Source of the DNA: an uncultured Duganella sp.
GTDB taxonomy: Bacteria > Pseudomonadota > Gammaproteobacteria > Burkholderiales > Burkholderiaceae
Assembly: GCA_946482335.1 (NCBI GenBank)
Contig: CAMLRG010000008.1
Span: forward strand, 1-53,897
Length of the DNA: 53,897 bases
Direction: 5' to 3'
Shown one piece after another: positions 7,336-15,281 of this stretch. A program made the position numbers and the translations under genes. Below the pieces are notes generated by a model. The model was not told where the DNA came from. It saw only the letters and a program-made list of their open reading frames with translations, and ran no database searches. Numbering within the stretch: the stretch's first letter is position 1; every line of letters begins with the position of its first letter.

Positions 7336-8421
7336 ATGAAAGCTCTTGTCATCCTGCTCATGTTGCCCGCGCTGGCGCTGGGACAGGCCAGGGAACCGCC
7401 GGCGGCACAGGGCGTCCAAGTCTATGGCGTGGCCGATGCCGGCGTGGTGCTGGAACGCGGCTGCAAGGAAAACTGCGCCAACGCCAAATTGTCGCCAGGT
7501 ATTTCCGAAGGGTCGCACGTGGGCATCACCGGTCGCGAACCGCTGGGCAGCAGTGGCGCTTCCGCCGTGTTCACGCTGGAAGGCGGGGTGGAGAATGACA
7601 GCGGCCGCTCGGAAGAGGGCCGCGTGCTGGGCCGCCAGGCCTGGGTCGGCCTCGATGGGTCGTGGGGCGCGCTGACCCTGGGACGCCAGTACAATCTGCA
7701 ATACGAAGCGCTGGCCGGCGTGGCCGATCCCTTCCACGGCGGCCTGGCCGGCACCGCGACCAACCTGATGGGCTATACCGCCAAGCGTTACGACAACGCG
7801 GTCAAATACCGCACCCCGGCCGGCCGCAACTGGAGCGCCAGCGCCATTTACAGCTTTGGCGAATCGGCCTTCAGCACGGCGCGCAACCGGGCCTACGGCG
7901 CCACGCTGGGCTATGCCAACGGCATATTCAATATCCGCATCGCCCACCAGCGCAAACGCAACCCGATCGAAGCGGTCGGCACCACGCAGCCGGTGGATCT
8001 ATCGGCGCGCAATACCCTGGTGGCGGCCAACCTCAACGTCGGCGCCGCCACCGTGTTCGCGGCGTACGGCATCAACCGCGGCCTGGGCAGTTCGCCCTGG
8101 GACCCGGCCAACCCGTACGGTGCCCTGGTGCTGTCCACCCCTTCGCTGTACAGCCACGATATGCTGGCCGGCCTGTCGTACACCAGCGGCCGCGCCACCT
8201 ACATGTTCTCCTTCATCCACAAGGATGACCGCAGCCCGCCCAACCAGGATGCCGACCAGGCCGCCATTGGCATGACGTACGCGCTGTCCAAACGCACCGC
8301 GCTGCACGCATCGTTCGCCCACATCCGCAACCGCAACGGCGCCCCTTATACGGCCGGCACCGCCAGCGAAGCCGGCAAGGGCAACCGCGCCATCACCTTC
8401 GGCCTGCGCCACGCTTTCTGA
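7336..8421 (+). CDS. Gram-negative porin (beta-proteobacterial type)
   Basis: A 361-residue outer-membrane protein with the signal peptide MKALVILLMLPALALGQA. GVQVYGVADAGVVLERG is the typical first strand of the Porin_4 trimeric porins, and GRQAWVGLDGSWGALTLGRQY is a further hallmark. The final residue is phenylalanine (ITFGLRHAF), as needed for BAM recognition. It forms a 16-strand diffusion channel in the family. No Shine-Dalgarno sequence precedes the ATG, and the proposed -10 TAAGCT ends 7 bp before it, so the mRNA may be leaderless. A Crp/Fnr-type palindrome upstream ties it to the envelope regulon. Confidence 0.9.
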   Translation: MKALVILLMLPALALGQAREPPAAQGVQVYGVADAGVVLERGCKENCANAKLSPGISEGSHVGITGREPLGSSGASAVFTLEGGVENDSGRSEEGRVLGRQAWVGLDGSWGALTLGRQYNLQYEALAGVADPFHGGLAGTATNLMGYTAKRYDNAVKYRTPAGRNWSASAIYSFGESAFSTARNRAYGATLGYANGIFNIRIAHQRKRNPIEAVGTTQPVDLSARNTLVAANLNVGAATVFAAYGINRGLGSSPWDPANPYGALVLSTPSLYSHDMLAGLSYTSGRATYMFSFIHKDDRSPPNQDADQAAIGMTYALSKRTALHASFAHIRNRNGAPYTAGTASEAGKGNRAITFGLRHAF

Positions 8422-8462
8422 TGTGCTACATTCCTCAGCTGGAACTTTCAGCGGGGAACACT

Positions 8463-9302
8463 ATGTATTTGACTTACTTCAATGGGAACTGGGCGGAAGG
8501 CAATGCGCCGCTGTTCGGTGCGATGGACCACAGCGTCTGGCTCGGCTCGTCCGTCTTCGATGGTGCGCGCGCCGTGCGCGGCAAGCTGCCCGACTTGCGG
8601 CCGCACCTGGAGCGCGTGGTGCGCTCGGCCACCAGCCTGGGCCTGGAATGCCCGCTCAGCGTGGACGAGATGGAACAGCTGGTGAAGGAGGGCGTGGCCC
8701 GCTTCCCGGCCGATGCCGAATTGTATATCCGCCCGCTGGTGTTCGCGACCGACGGCTTGCTGATCCCGGTAGCGGACAAGGCCGCGTTCGCGCTGACCCT
8801 GTTCGATGCGCCACTGCCGCCGTTCACCGGCTTTTCCGCCTGCCTGTCGGCCATGCGCCGCCCCGATCCCGACATGGCGCCGACCGATGCCAAGGCGTCC
8901 GCGCTGTACGCCAATTCGACCCGCGTGCTGCGTGAAGCCAAGGAGCGCGGCTGTGACAATGCGGTAGTGTGCGACAGCCAGGGCAACGTGGCGGAGTTCG
9001 CCACGGCCAACCTGTTCTTCGTCACGCCGGAGGGCAAGGTGGTGACGCCGGCCCTGAATGGCACCTTCCTGGCGGGCATTACGCGCGCCCGCGTGATCCG
9101 GTTGCTGGCCGGGGCCGGTATCGAAGTCGAGCAGCGCACGGTCAAGCCGGCTGAGCTCGATAGCGCCATCGAAATCTTCAACACCGGCAATTTCGGCAAG
9201 GTGATGCCCTGCGTGCGCTACAACGGCCGCGCCTTGCCGGCGGGACCGGTGGCGGCCAAGGCGCGCGAGCTGTACTGGGCCTTTATTGAGCGCGGCGCGT
9301 AG
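8463..9302 (+). CDS. Branched-chain amino acid aminotransferase-like (PLP fold type IV)
   Basis: A 279-residue fold-type IV PLP enzyme. The start MYLTYFNGNWAEG has GGGGAA upstream. Recognisable segments are VFDGARAV, the pyridoxal lysine in PTDAKASALYANS, NAVVCDSQGNVAEFATANLFFV and NTGNFGKVMPC near the C-terminus. The family includes branched-chain aminotransferases, D-amino acid transaminases and aminodeoxychorismate lyase; the lysine context and length favour an IlvE-like aminotransferase, but it is shorter than canonical IlvE. The last 20 bp overlap the convergent DUF3617 gene. Confidence 0.85.
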   Translation: MYLTYFNGNWAEGNAPLFGAMDHSVWLGSSVFDGARAVRGKLPDLRPHLERVVRSATSLGLECPLSVDEMEQLVKEGVARFPADAELYIRPLVFATDGLLIPVADKAAFALTLFDAPLPPFTGFSACLSAMRRPDPDMAPTDAKASALYANSTRVLREAKERGCDNAVVCDSQGNVAEFATANLFFVTPEGKVVTPALNGTFLAGITRARVIRLLAGAGIEVEQRTVKPAELDSAIEIFNTGNFGKVMPCVRYNGRALPAGPVAAKARELYWAFIERGA

Positions 9303-9873
9303 GCGCTTTCAGGTCCGGCCCGGGTTTGCCGGGCGGCGCGGCGGGCGCCGCCGCCACGCCGCCGCAATCGGCACTGAGCCAGCGGCCGGAGCCCTCCACC
9401 AGCATGGTTTGCGGCTTGCCGTGGGCTGAACTGTTGACGTTCATGCGCATGCTGTAAGCGGTATCGCCATTGAAGATCACCTGGCCATTGCCACTGGACG
9501 GGGGCCGGGTGCAATTGAACGTCACGTTCACGCCGCCCGGCACCGGCGTGCGCGTGGTGCTGCATTGGCCGGGCTGGCCGGATGGCAGCTCCTGTTTTTC
9601 CGCCATGTCGCGCGTCATGCAATAGGTCAGCTTGACGCCGCCATCGTCGCCCAGGTTCATGCTGACGCCATGGCGCGCCATCATCTGTTCCATGGCCTTG
9701 CGCTGCTCGGGCGCCATATTGGCCATCTGCTGCTGGGCCGCCGCCATGACCGCCATGGTCTCCGGGCTGGCCGACGCGATGCGGTTGCTCAACTCCCACA
9801 AGCCCGGCTTCAAGGACTGCGCGCAGACGGGCAGGGCGGCGCAGCACAGCAACATCATGGCGGTCTTTTTCAT
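9283..9873 (-). CDS. DUF3617 family exported protein
   Basis: A 196-residue protein with a cleavable signal peptide (MKKTAMMLLCCAALPVCAQ) and the LKPGLWELSNRI opening typical of DUF3617. Cysteines in TYCMTRDMAE, GQCSTTR, TFNCTR and ADCGG are arranged for disulphides in the periplasm. The C-terminus is proline-rich. The family has no established function. It starts 9 bp after the OmpA-type lipoprotein gene and is probably transcribed with it. Its tail overlaps the convergent aminotransferase gene by 20 bp. Confidence 0.85.
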   Translation of the reverse strand: MKKTAMMLLCCAALPVCAQSLKPGLWELSNRIASASPETMAVMAAAQQQMANMAPEQRKAMEQMMARHGVSMNLGDDGGVKLTYCMTRDMAEKQELPSGQPGQCSTTRTPVPGGVNVTFNCTRPPSSGNGQVIFNGDTAYSMRMNVNSSAHGKPQTMLVEGSGRWLSADCGGVAAAPAAPPGKPGPDLKAPTRRAQ

Positions 9874-9882
9874 GGCGGTTCC

Positions 9883-10548
9883 TCAGCCTTGCGGTTGGCG
9901 TGGCTCGGCCACGAAGATTTCCACGCGGCGGTTGCGCGCGCGGCCGGCCGCATCGTCGTTCGAGGCGATCGGTTCCTGTTCGCCGCGGCCTTCGATCACG
10001 ACACGGGTCGGCGACACGCCGCGTGACGCCAGGTAGTCGCGCGTATGGGCCGCGCGTTCCACCGACAGCGGCTGGTTGACGCTGCTGCTGCCGGTGCTGT
10101 CGGTATGGCCGACGATGCTGACCGTGGTGGCCGGATTCTCGTTCAGCGTGGTGGCGAAGCGGTCCAGGATGGGGCGGAAGTCCGGCTTGATGTCGGAACG
10201 GTTGGTGTCGAACGAGATATCGCTCGGGATTTCCAGTTTCAGCCGGTTGTCGCCGGTCTGCGTCACCTGGACGCCGGTGCCCCGGGTGGCTTGCTCCATC
10301 TGCTGCTTTTGCGCTTCCATGCGTTTGGACCAGACGTTGCCGACCACCGCGCCCACTGCCGCGCCGAGCACGGCACCGCCGGCGGCGCGCTTGCCGCCGC
10401 CCGGCCCGGTGGCGGCGCCGAGCACGGCACCGATCCCGGCCCCCACGCCGGCACCGGTGGCGGTGCCGCGCTGGGTCGCATCCATGTCCGCACAGCCGGT
10501 CGTGGTGAGCACGGCAATCAGCAAGGCGGCGAGGGTCTTGTTAGGCAT
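9883..10548 (-). CDS. OmpA-domain lipoprotein with glycine zipper (YiaD-like)
   Basis: A 221-residue lipoprotein. The start MPNKTLAALL is set by AAGGAG 7 bp upstream; the signal ends TTTGC (lipobox Cys). Residues about 28-75 are a glycine zipper (GAGVGAGIGAVLGAATG, GAVLGAAVGAVVGN). Residues about 105-215 are an OmpA-like peptidoglycan-binding domain (SFDTNRSDIKPDF, VGHTDSTGSSSVNQPLS, ARNRRVEIFVA). It would tether outer membrane to peptidoglycan. A good -10 (TACAAT, 10574-10569) lies after the terminator that closes the upstream small gene, so it probably has its own promoter; I see no regulon palindrome at the standard distance. Confidence 0.9.
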   Translation of the reverse strand: MPNKTLAALLIAVLTTTGCADMDATQRGTATGAGVGAGIGAVLGAATGPGGGKRAAGGAVLGAAVGAVVGNVWSKRMEAQKQQMEQATRGTGVQVTQTGDNRLKLEIPSDISFDTNRSDIKPDFRPILDRFATTLNENPATTVSIVGHTDSTGSSSVNQPLSVERAAHTRDYLASRGVSPTRVVIEGRGEQEPIASNDDAAGRARNRRVEIFVAEPRQPQG

Positions 10549-10578
10549 GAACTTCTCCTTCAAAAAAATTGTAGCGCG

Positions 10579-10614
10579 AAAAAAAGCGGGACGGGTCCTG
10601 CGCCGCAGTCCCGC
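10579..10614 (-). terminator. Rho-independent terminator of the small membrane-protein gene
   Basis: On the minus strand a GCGGGAC...GTCCCGC stem (10614-10608 with 10592-10586), holding an inner CTGC-GGC-GCAG hairpin, is followed by seven T (10585-10579). It lies after the small membrane-protein gene and before the OmpA-type lipoprotein gene. Confidence 0.7.
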
Positions 10615-10645
10615 CCCGTGCGTGGATGCCGGCTGCGCCGGCTCA

Positions 10646-10792
10646 CTAGATGCCGCGTCCGCTGATAAGACGCAGCAGGATCATGATGACGGCCACCACC
10701 AGCAGGATATGGATGAAGCCCCCCACAGTGTAGGAGGTCACCAACCCCAGCAGCCACAAGATGATGAGTACGACCGCAATGGTATAGAGCAT
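10646..10792 (-). CDS. Lmo0937-family small membrane protein
   Basis: A 48-residue protein made of two membrane helices: MLYTIAVVLIILWLLGLV and FIHILLVVAVIMILLRLI, separated by TSYTVGG and ending SGRGI. This is the Lmo0937 pattern, a family of tiny stress-associated inner-membrane proteins without known activity. GAGAGGAAA precedes the ATG. A Crp/Fnr-type palindrome lies 63-78 bp upstream, with AATAAT exactly at the expected -10. A terminator follows, so it is a single-gene unit. Confidence 0.85.
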   Translation of the reverse strand: MLYTIAVVLIILWLLGLVTSYTVGGFIHILLVVAVIMILLRLISGRGI

Positions 10793-10854
10793 GATGTTTT
10801 CCTCTCATATTCGGAAGTCCTGGCTGCATTATTGCCGGGTCTGGAGGCGCCCTC

Positions 10855-10870
10855 TGTACGATGCCGAACA
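10855..10870 (-). promoter_or_regulatory. Crp/Fnr-type palindrome, Lmo0937-like promoter
   Basis: TGTACG-ATGC-CGAACA. Its centre (10862.5) is 29.5 bp before AATAAT (10833-10828) on the minus strand, a 5/6 match to the sigma-70 -10 consensus. A start near 10821 would leave a leader of about 29 nt. Confidence 0.72.
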
Positions 10871-10886
10871 CCGGCGCGATGCGCGA

Positions 10887-11594
10887 TCAGCGCCGCTGCA
10901 GGCGGCCCTTGACCACCTTCACGCGGTCGCCTTCCTGCCAGCTGGCCGAGCTGCTGGTCACGGTGCGCACCTTGCCATCGTCCATCCGCACGCGCACCTG
11001 GTAATGGGTGGTGGCCTTCATATTGCCTTCCACCTGGTTGCCGACCACCGCGCCGCCGACGGCGCCGGCCACCGTGGCCAGCTGGCGCCCATGGCCGCCG
11101 CCGATCTGGTTGCCCAGCAAGCCGCCGACGATGGCGCCGCCGGCCGCGCCCAGGCCGCTGCCTTCGCCGCGCTGGGTAATGGTGCGCACCGACTCCACCA
11201 CGCCGCAGCTGTGGCAGATGGCGGGTGCTGGTGCCGCGGCGGCGCGCCGTGCCGGCGCCGTTGCTACCGGGCGCGCTTCGGCATCCCGCGCCGCGCCGCT
11301 TGGCCGCTCGGCCGCCGCGCCGCCGCCACCGCCATAGCTGCCGCCGCCGGAATTGCCGGCGCTATCGCCCGCCGCGCGGCCGGCCGCGGCATAGCTGGCC
11401 GGCGGCGGCGGTGGACCCATGTCCTGGGTTGCCACCGGCACCGGCGCGTCGGCGACCGGCGGCCCCATGGTGGCGCCGGACTTGGGCAGCCAGCCCATCA
11501 TGGCGGCAATGCCCACGCCGCAGAACAGGATCACGGCGATGGCGGCGATCAACAGCATCGGGTGGGTGGCATATTTTTTGATAGATGGTTCCAT
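10887..11594 (-). CDS. Membrane-anchored glycine-zipper 2TM protein
   Basis: A 235-residue protein. Residues 12-36 are an uncleaved membrane anchor. Residues about 37-125 are low-complexity Gly/Pro/Ala. Residues about 145-195 hold the glycine-zipper 2TM motif (GAAGGAIVGGLLGNQIGGG, AGAVGGAVVGNQVE). The C-terminus, YQVRVRMDDGKVRTVT and GDRVKVVKGRLQRR, is the SlyB-like beta tail. Two cysteines (CHSC) lie just before the zipper. The family is linked to outer-membrane stress. It is divergent from the Crp/Fnr-family gene, sharing one palindrome midway; CACAAT at 11630-11625 is its -10 candidate. Confidence 0.88.
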   Translation of the reverse strand: MEPSIKKYATHPMLLIAAIAVILFCGVGIAAMMGWLPKSGATMGPPVADAPVPVATQDMGPPPPPASYAAAGRAAGDSAGNSGGGSYGGGGGAAAERPSGAARDAEARPVATAPARRAAAAPAPAICHSCGVVESVRTITQRGEGSGLGAAGGAIVGGLLGNQIGGGHGRQLATVAGAVGGAVVGNQVEGNMKATTHYQVRVRMDDGKVRTVTSSSASWQEGDRVKVVKGRLQRR

Positions 11595-11651
11595 GTTGTA
11601 ATTCCTTTCCTGATGGATAAACGCATTGTGGAGGGCGGGCCGCCGGGGTTC

Positions 11652-11667
11652 CGTGCGTCAGCGTACA
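11652..11667. promoter_or_regulatory. Crp/Fnr-type palindrome shared by divergent promoters
   Basis: CGTGCG-TCAG-CGTACA, centre 11659.5. It is 29.5 bp from CACAAT (11630-11625, minus) for the glycine-zipper gene and 29.5 bp from TACGCT (11689-11694, plus) for the Crp/Fnr-family gene. One symmetric site thus fits both divergent promoters and implies autoregulation of the regulator. Confidence 0.68.
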
Positions 11668-11722
11668 TACAGCGCTTTTAATAGCCGCTACGCTCCGCCT
11701 AAACTCCACCAGGCTGACGGCA

Positions 11723-12442
11723 ATGACCCTGAATCTTCATACCGTTCCAAGCAGTGAATCGCCACCACCGCGCATCGGCAACCGCCTGCTGGCCAACTTG
11801 CCGGAAGACGACCTCGAACACCTCGAGGGCTTGTGCGAACTGGTGGAACTCGAGGCCGGGGAAACCCTGTTCGACGCCGGCCAGGCCATCGATGCCATCT
11901 ATTTCCCGCTCGATACCCTGGTCTCGCTGCTGGCGGTGGCCGAAGGCCGCATGACGCTGGAAGTCGGTTCGGCCGGGCGCGAAGGCATGGTGGGCGCTTC
12001 GGTGGCCCTGGGCCAGCGCATGGCGCAAGTGCGCGCCGTGGTCCAGCGCAGCGGCCATGCGCTGCGCATGGAAGCGGACGACTTCATCGCCGAATTCGCG
12101 GCCATGGAATCGCTGCAGCACCTGTTGTACCGCTATACCGACAGCTTGCTGGCGCAAGCCATCCAGATCGCCGTGTGCAGCCGTTTCCACGTGCTGGAAG
12201 CGCGGCTGGCGCGCTCGCTGCTGGTCACGCGCGACCGTTTGCAATCGGACCGTTTCCACATGACCCATGAATTCCTGGCCCACGCGCTGGGGGTGCGGCG
12301 CGTCGGCGTCACCAAGGCGGCCAGCGCCCTGCAAGGGCAGGGCTTGATCAGCTACAGCCGGGGCAATATCGAGATATTGGACCCGGCTGGGCTGGAAGCG
12401 GTGTCCTGCCATTGCTACCAGCAGGTGCGCGACCCGTCTTAA
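11723..12442 (+). CDS. Crp/Fnr family transcriptional regulator, candidate master of the envelope regulon
   Basis: A 239-residue two-domain regulator. Residues about 18-135 are a cyclic-nucleotide-binding-like beta roll (ELEAGETLFDAGQAIDAIYFPLDTLVSLL). Residues about 155-225 are an HTH_Crp_2 domain with HMTHEFLAHALGVRRVGVTKAASAL as DNA-reading helices. There is no Fnr-type cluster of N-terminal cysteines and no clear cAMP phosphate cassette, so the signal is unknown. A TGTnCG-type palindrome lies 56-71 bp upstream with TACGCT at the expected -10. Since the same palindrome precedes many nearby envelope genes, this protein is the best candidate to bind it; the second Crp-like protein at 17778-18389 is the alternative. 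Confidence 0.9.
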   Translation: MTLNLHTVPSSESPPPRIGNRLLANLPEDDLEHLEGLCELVELEAGETLFDAGQAIDAIYFPLDTLVSLLAVAEGRMTLEVGSAGREGMVGASVALGQRMAQVRAVVQRSGHALRMEADDFIAEFAAMESLQHLLYRYTDSLLAQAIQIAVCSRFHVLEARLARSLLVTRDRLQSDRFHMTHEFLAHALGVRRVGVTKAASALQGQGLISYSRGNIEILDPAGLEAVSCHCYQQVRDPS

Positions 12443-12660
12443 CGGCGCGGCTTGTTGACCTGGTTGCCGATCACGCCCCCCACCACGGCACCGCCGACGG
12501 TCCCGGTGGTGGACCCGCCCGTCAGGACCGAGCCGGCGACGGCGCCGACACCGGCACCCACGGCCGTATTCTTATCCTGTTGCGACATCGAGGAGCATGC
12601 GCCCAGCCCCAGCAGGGCAGTCGCGATGGCGACGCGGGCGGCAATCTGATTGGTTTTCAT
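12439..12660 (-). CDS. Small glycine-zipper lipoprotein (OsmB-like)
   Basis: A 73-residue lipoprotein, MKTNQIAARVAIATALLGLGAC with lipobox LGAC, then a short linker and a glycine zipper (TAVGAGVGAVAGSVLTGG, GAVVGGVIGNQVN). The overall build is that of OsmB-like osmotically induced lipoproteins. GGAGGAAAC precedes the ATG. Its stop shares the self-complementary TTAA with the stop of the convergent Crp/Fnr-family gene. TAAGCT at 12698-12693 is the -10 candidate, 29.5 bp from a degenerate regulon palindrome. Confidence 0.85.
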   Translation of the reverse strand: MKTNQIAARVAIATALLGLGACSSMSQQDKNTAVGAGVGAVAGSVLTGGSTTGTVGGAVVGGVIGNQVNKPRR

Positions 12661-12719
12661 GATGTTTCCTCCGTATCTTGGAATACAGCTCCAGCTTACG
12701 GGGAGGGGACCTGGGGATC

Positions 12720-12735
12720 TGTTCGCTATTTCACC
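12720..12735 (-). promoter_or_regulatory. Degenerate Crp/Fnr-type palindrome, OsmB-like promoter
   Basis: TGTTCG-CTAT-TTCACC has one perfect half-site and one poor one. I keep it because its centre (12727.5) is exactly 29.5 bp before TAAGCT (12698-12693), the spacing seen at the strong sites. Confidence 0.45.
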
Positions 12736-12748
12736 GTGTAACGGTTTG

Positions 12749-14767
12749 TTACTTTTGCTGCTTGCCCGGCGGTGGCGCCTTGGGCTTGCTGCGGGCATCG
12801 GCCAGCAGGGCGGCGCAGCGGTTGTCGCCGTCGCCGCCGGCGCTGATCAAGGGCGCCAGGGCGGCCGCCGGCGCGGCCAGCGCGCCCAGCGCGATGGCGC
12901 CGCCGGCGCGCATGGCGATCACGCCCTTGTCGATGTCGACGTCGGGTTGCTTGAAGGTGCCGCGCACGTAAATCGGCGCGCGCAGCGAAATGATGCGCAT
13001 GCCCTTGGTGTCGGGCTTCAGCGTCAAGTCGATCTTTTCATTGGCCAGGTTGACGGCGCCATGGATGTGGATGGTGGCATCGTCGGTGTCGGCAATGAAG
13101 TAGCGCGTTCGCGCCAGGCCGTCGCGCACGCCGAAGTCGCCGGCCAGGCAGTTCAGGTGCACCGGCTTGTCGCCGAACAGCTTGGTCAGCACGATGTTGC
13201 CGATGTTTAAGCCCAACTGCTCGAGCAAGAGCTTGCTCACCGTGCCATCGTTGACCAGGGTTTTCACTTCGCCGTTGGCGTGGGCCAGCAGGCTCGCCAC
13301 CGAATTGCCCTTGGCGCTGAGCTTGGCGGCGGCATTGATTTCACCGATGGTCGCCTGCTTGAGTTCAGGCAGCTTGGGCAACAGCTGGCGCAGCTTGATG
13401 TGGCGCGCATTGGCTTCCACCGTGGCGGCCACCGCCTCGCCGCTGCTGCCATCCAGGGTGGCCTTGGACGCCACCTGGCCGCCGGCAAAGTCGAAGTTGA
13501 GCGGCGTCAGGCGCAGCACGCCATCGTGCAAATGGAATTCCGTCTGCAGCTTGCTGAGCGGCAGCTCCTTGGTGCGCACAATGCGCTCGGCGCGGAAGCT
13601 GACGTCGGCGTCCAGCGCTTTCCAGCGCTCGGTGCGGAACGTTTCCACCGGCAGCAGCTTGCCGGCCGGCTGCACCGCCGCCACGCCGCGTTCGGCCTTG
13701 CTGGCATTGGAATCGGCCCCGATCAGCGGCCCCAGGTCGGCGAATTGCAACAGGCGCGAATGGACGGCGCCGGTCAACAGGCCGCGCGGCTGGCGCTGCT
13801 GGTAGGACAGGGTGCCGGCGATGTCGCTGTCGCCCACGCGGCCGGTGAATTTTTCGTAGGTCCACTGGCTGGCGCCCGGGGCCAGGTGGCCGCTCAGGCG
13901 GCCGGCCGTGGTGAAGGGCGGGGTTTCCGGCATCAGCAGCCCGGTCAACGGATACAGGCGGGCGGCCGAGGCGCCCGACACCTTCAACTGCACATCGATC
14001 GCCGCCAGCTGGGCCGGGTTGGTCAGGGTGCCTTCCGCCGCCACGCTGACCAGGCCGACTTTCGCATCGGCCTGGATCGGGAAGGGCAGGCTGGCGTCGC
14101 GCAAGGCCAGCACCGCGCCGGCCTTGCCCTTGCCGCGGATCTCCTGTTGCTGCCATTTGCCGTCGAGCGTCCAGCGCACGCCGTAGCGCGGATCGTTGTC
14201 CAGCGTGTCGACGTGGGCGGTGGCGGCGATGCGTTGCTGCGCATCGTCGAGCTGGATGGTGCCGCGCGTGAACACCAGCCGGTCCAATTCCATCCGCCAT
14301 TCGGAGGGGGGACGCTTGGGCAAGGTCCAGTTGTTGCGGCCATCGGCCTGGCGCAGCAAGGCCAGCCGCGGCTCGTCGAAGCGCAATTCGGGGATGGCGA
14401 TCTTGCGCCCCAGCAGGGCAAACGGGCTGAGCGAGAAGGCGATGGTGCGCGCGGCGGCCGTGTCGCCGGCGGCAATGCCGGGCGGATTGCCGACGTGGAC
14501 ATCATGGGCCACCAGGTGGGGCCAGGGGATATGGTCGCGCCAGCTGCGCGCCTGTGGCGGCAGGGCTTGCTTCTGCCAGGTCAGCGACAAGTCCCCGCGC
14601 AATTGCACCGGCCGCTGCAACGCTTCGCTGGCGCGGGCACCCAGCCAGGGACGGGCCCGGTTCCAGTCATAGTTCAACAGGACCACCAGGGCCAGCGCTG
14701 GCAAGGCCAGCAGCAAGCCCAGCACGGCCAGGCTGATCTTTGCGCGGCGTGAAAGTGTGTGTGCCAT
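12749..14767 (-). CDS. AsmA family protein
   Basis: A 672-residue protein with one N-terminal membrane helix (residues 12-32) and a long periplasmic part. The family signature is clear: an N-terminal AsmA domain (NYDWNRARPWLGARASEALQRPVQLRGDL) and a C-terminal AsmA_2-type region (GNIVLTKLFGDKPVHLNCLAGDF, INLTLKPDTKG-like). AsmA proteins are bridge-like lipid-transfer or outer-membrane assembly factors. No regulon palindrome precedes it: the one at 14801-14816 faces the other way. The C-terminus ends in a proline/lysine-rich tail. Confidence 0.88.
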   Translation of the reverse strand: MAHTLSRRAKISLAVLGLLLALPALALVVLLNYDWNRARPWLGARASEALQRPVQLRGDLSLTWQKQALPPQARSWRDHIPWPHLVAHDVHVGNPPGIAAGDTAAARTIAFSLSPFALLGRKIAIPELRFDEPRLALLRQADGRNNWTLPKRPPSEWRMELDRLVFTRGTIQLDDAQQRIAATAHVDTLDNDPRYGVRWTLDGKWQQQEIRGKGKAGAVLALRDASLPFPIQADAKVGLVSVAAEGTLTNPAQLAAIDVQLKVSGASAARLYPLTGLLMPETPPFTTAGRLSGHLAPGASQWTYEKFTGRVGDSDIAGTLSYQQRQPRGLLTGAVHSRLLQFADLGPLIGADSNASKAERGVAAVQPAGKLLPVETFRTERWKALDADVSFRAERIVRTKELPLSKLQTEFHLHDGVLRLTPLNFDFAGGQVASKATLDGSSGEAVAATVEANARHIKLRQLLPKLPELKQATIGEINAAAKLSAKGNSVASLLAHANGEVKTLVNDGTVSKLLLEQLGLNIGNIVLTKLFGDKPVHLNCLAGDFGVRDGLARTRYFIADTDDATIHIHGAVNLANEKIDLTLKPDTKGMRIISLRAPIYVRGTFKQPDVDIDKGVIAMRAGGAIALGALAAPAAALAPLISAGGDGDNRCAALLADARSKPKAPPPGKQQK

Positions 14768-14800
14768 GCCGACAGCCTACACCGGCCGGCCCGACTTCAA

Positions 14801-14816
14801 TGTGCGGCACCGTACT
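14801..14816 (+). promoter_or_regulatory. Crp/Fnr-type palindrome, DUF4398 operon promoter
   Basis: TGTGCG-GCAC-CGTACT, one perfect half-site and one 4/6. Its centre (14808.5) is 29.5 bp before TATAAC (14838-14843), a strong -10 that would start transcription about 26 nt before the ATG at 14876. Confidence 0.62.
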
Positions 14817-14875
14817 GAACCCAGCGGGGACAGCTTATATAACTGGCATACCCATTCGCTTTGAGGAGAACAACA

Positions 14876-15268
14876 ATGGATACGCTGAACCGTTTGCCAC
14901 TGTTGCCGACCATCTGTGCACTGTGCGTCATCGGCCTGGCCGGGTGCAGCAGCATGAAGACGCCAGCCACGGCCGAGGTCGCTTCGTCGCGCACGGCAGT
15001 GGAAGCTGCCGCCTCGACCGGTGCGCCGGAGCTGGCGCCGATGGAAATGGCGGCCGCACGCGACAAGATGTTGCGCGCCAACCAGGCACTGGCGGCCAAG
15101 GATTACCGCACCGCCCAGGACCTGGCGCAGCAAGCCCAGGCCGACGCCAAGCTGGCGCAAAGCAAGGCCAGCAGCGCCAAGGCCACCGAGGCCGCCAACA
15201 AGCTGCAGGAAGATATCCGCGTGCTGCGTGAAGAGCTGGAGCGCGCCAACAGCACCATGACTCGCTGA
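14876..15268 (+). CDS. DUF4398 lipoprotein
   Basis: A 130-residue lipoprotein. AGGAG 7 bp before the ATG at 14876 selects MDTLNRLPLL over an in-frame codon 15 bp upstream. The signal ends LAGC. The rest is an alpha-helical DUF4398 domain: APMEMAAARDKMLRANQALAAKDY and DLAQQAQADAKLAQSKA, a TPR-like hairpin in the periplasm. It is the first gene of a run of six plus-strand genes (to 17781) with short gaps, probably one operon. Its DUF4398 domain is repeated in the next gene, suggesting duplication. Confidence 0.88.
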   Translation: MDTLNRLPLLPTICALCVIGLAGCSSMKTPATAEVASSRTAVEAAASTGAPELAPMEMAAARDKMLRANQALAAKDYRTAQDLAQQAQADAKLAQSKASSAKATEAANKLQEDIRVLREELERANSTMTR

Positions 15269-15281
15269 GAAAGGAGCCATC

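Noticed and set aside
5989..9300. Long open frames antisense to the CoA-transferase, porin and aminotransferase genes
   Set aside because: They follow the third-position GC bias of the real genes on the other strand, lack ribosome-binding sites and show no family motifs.
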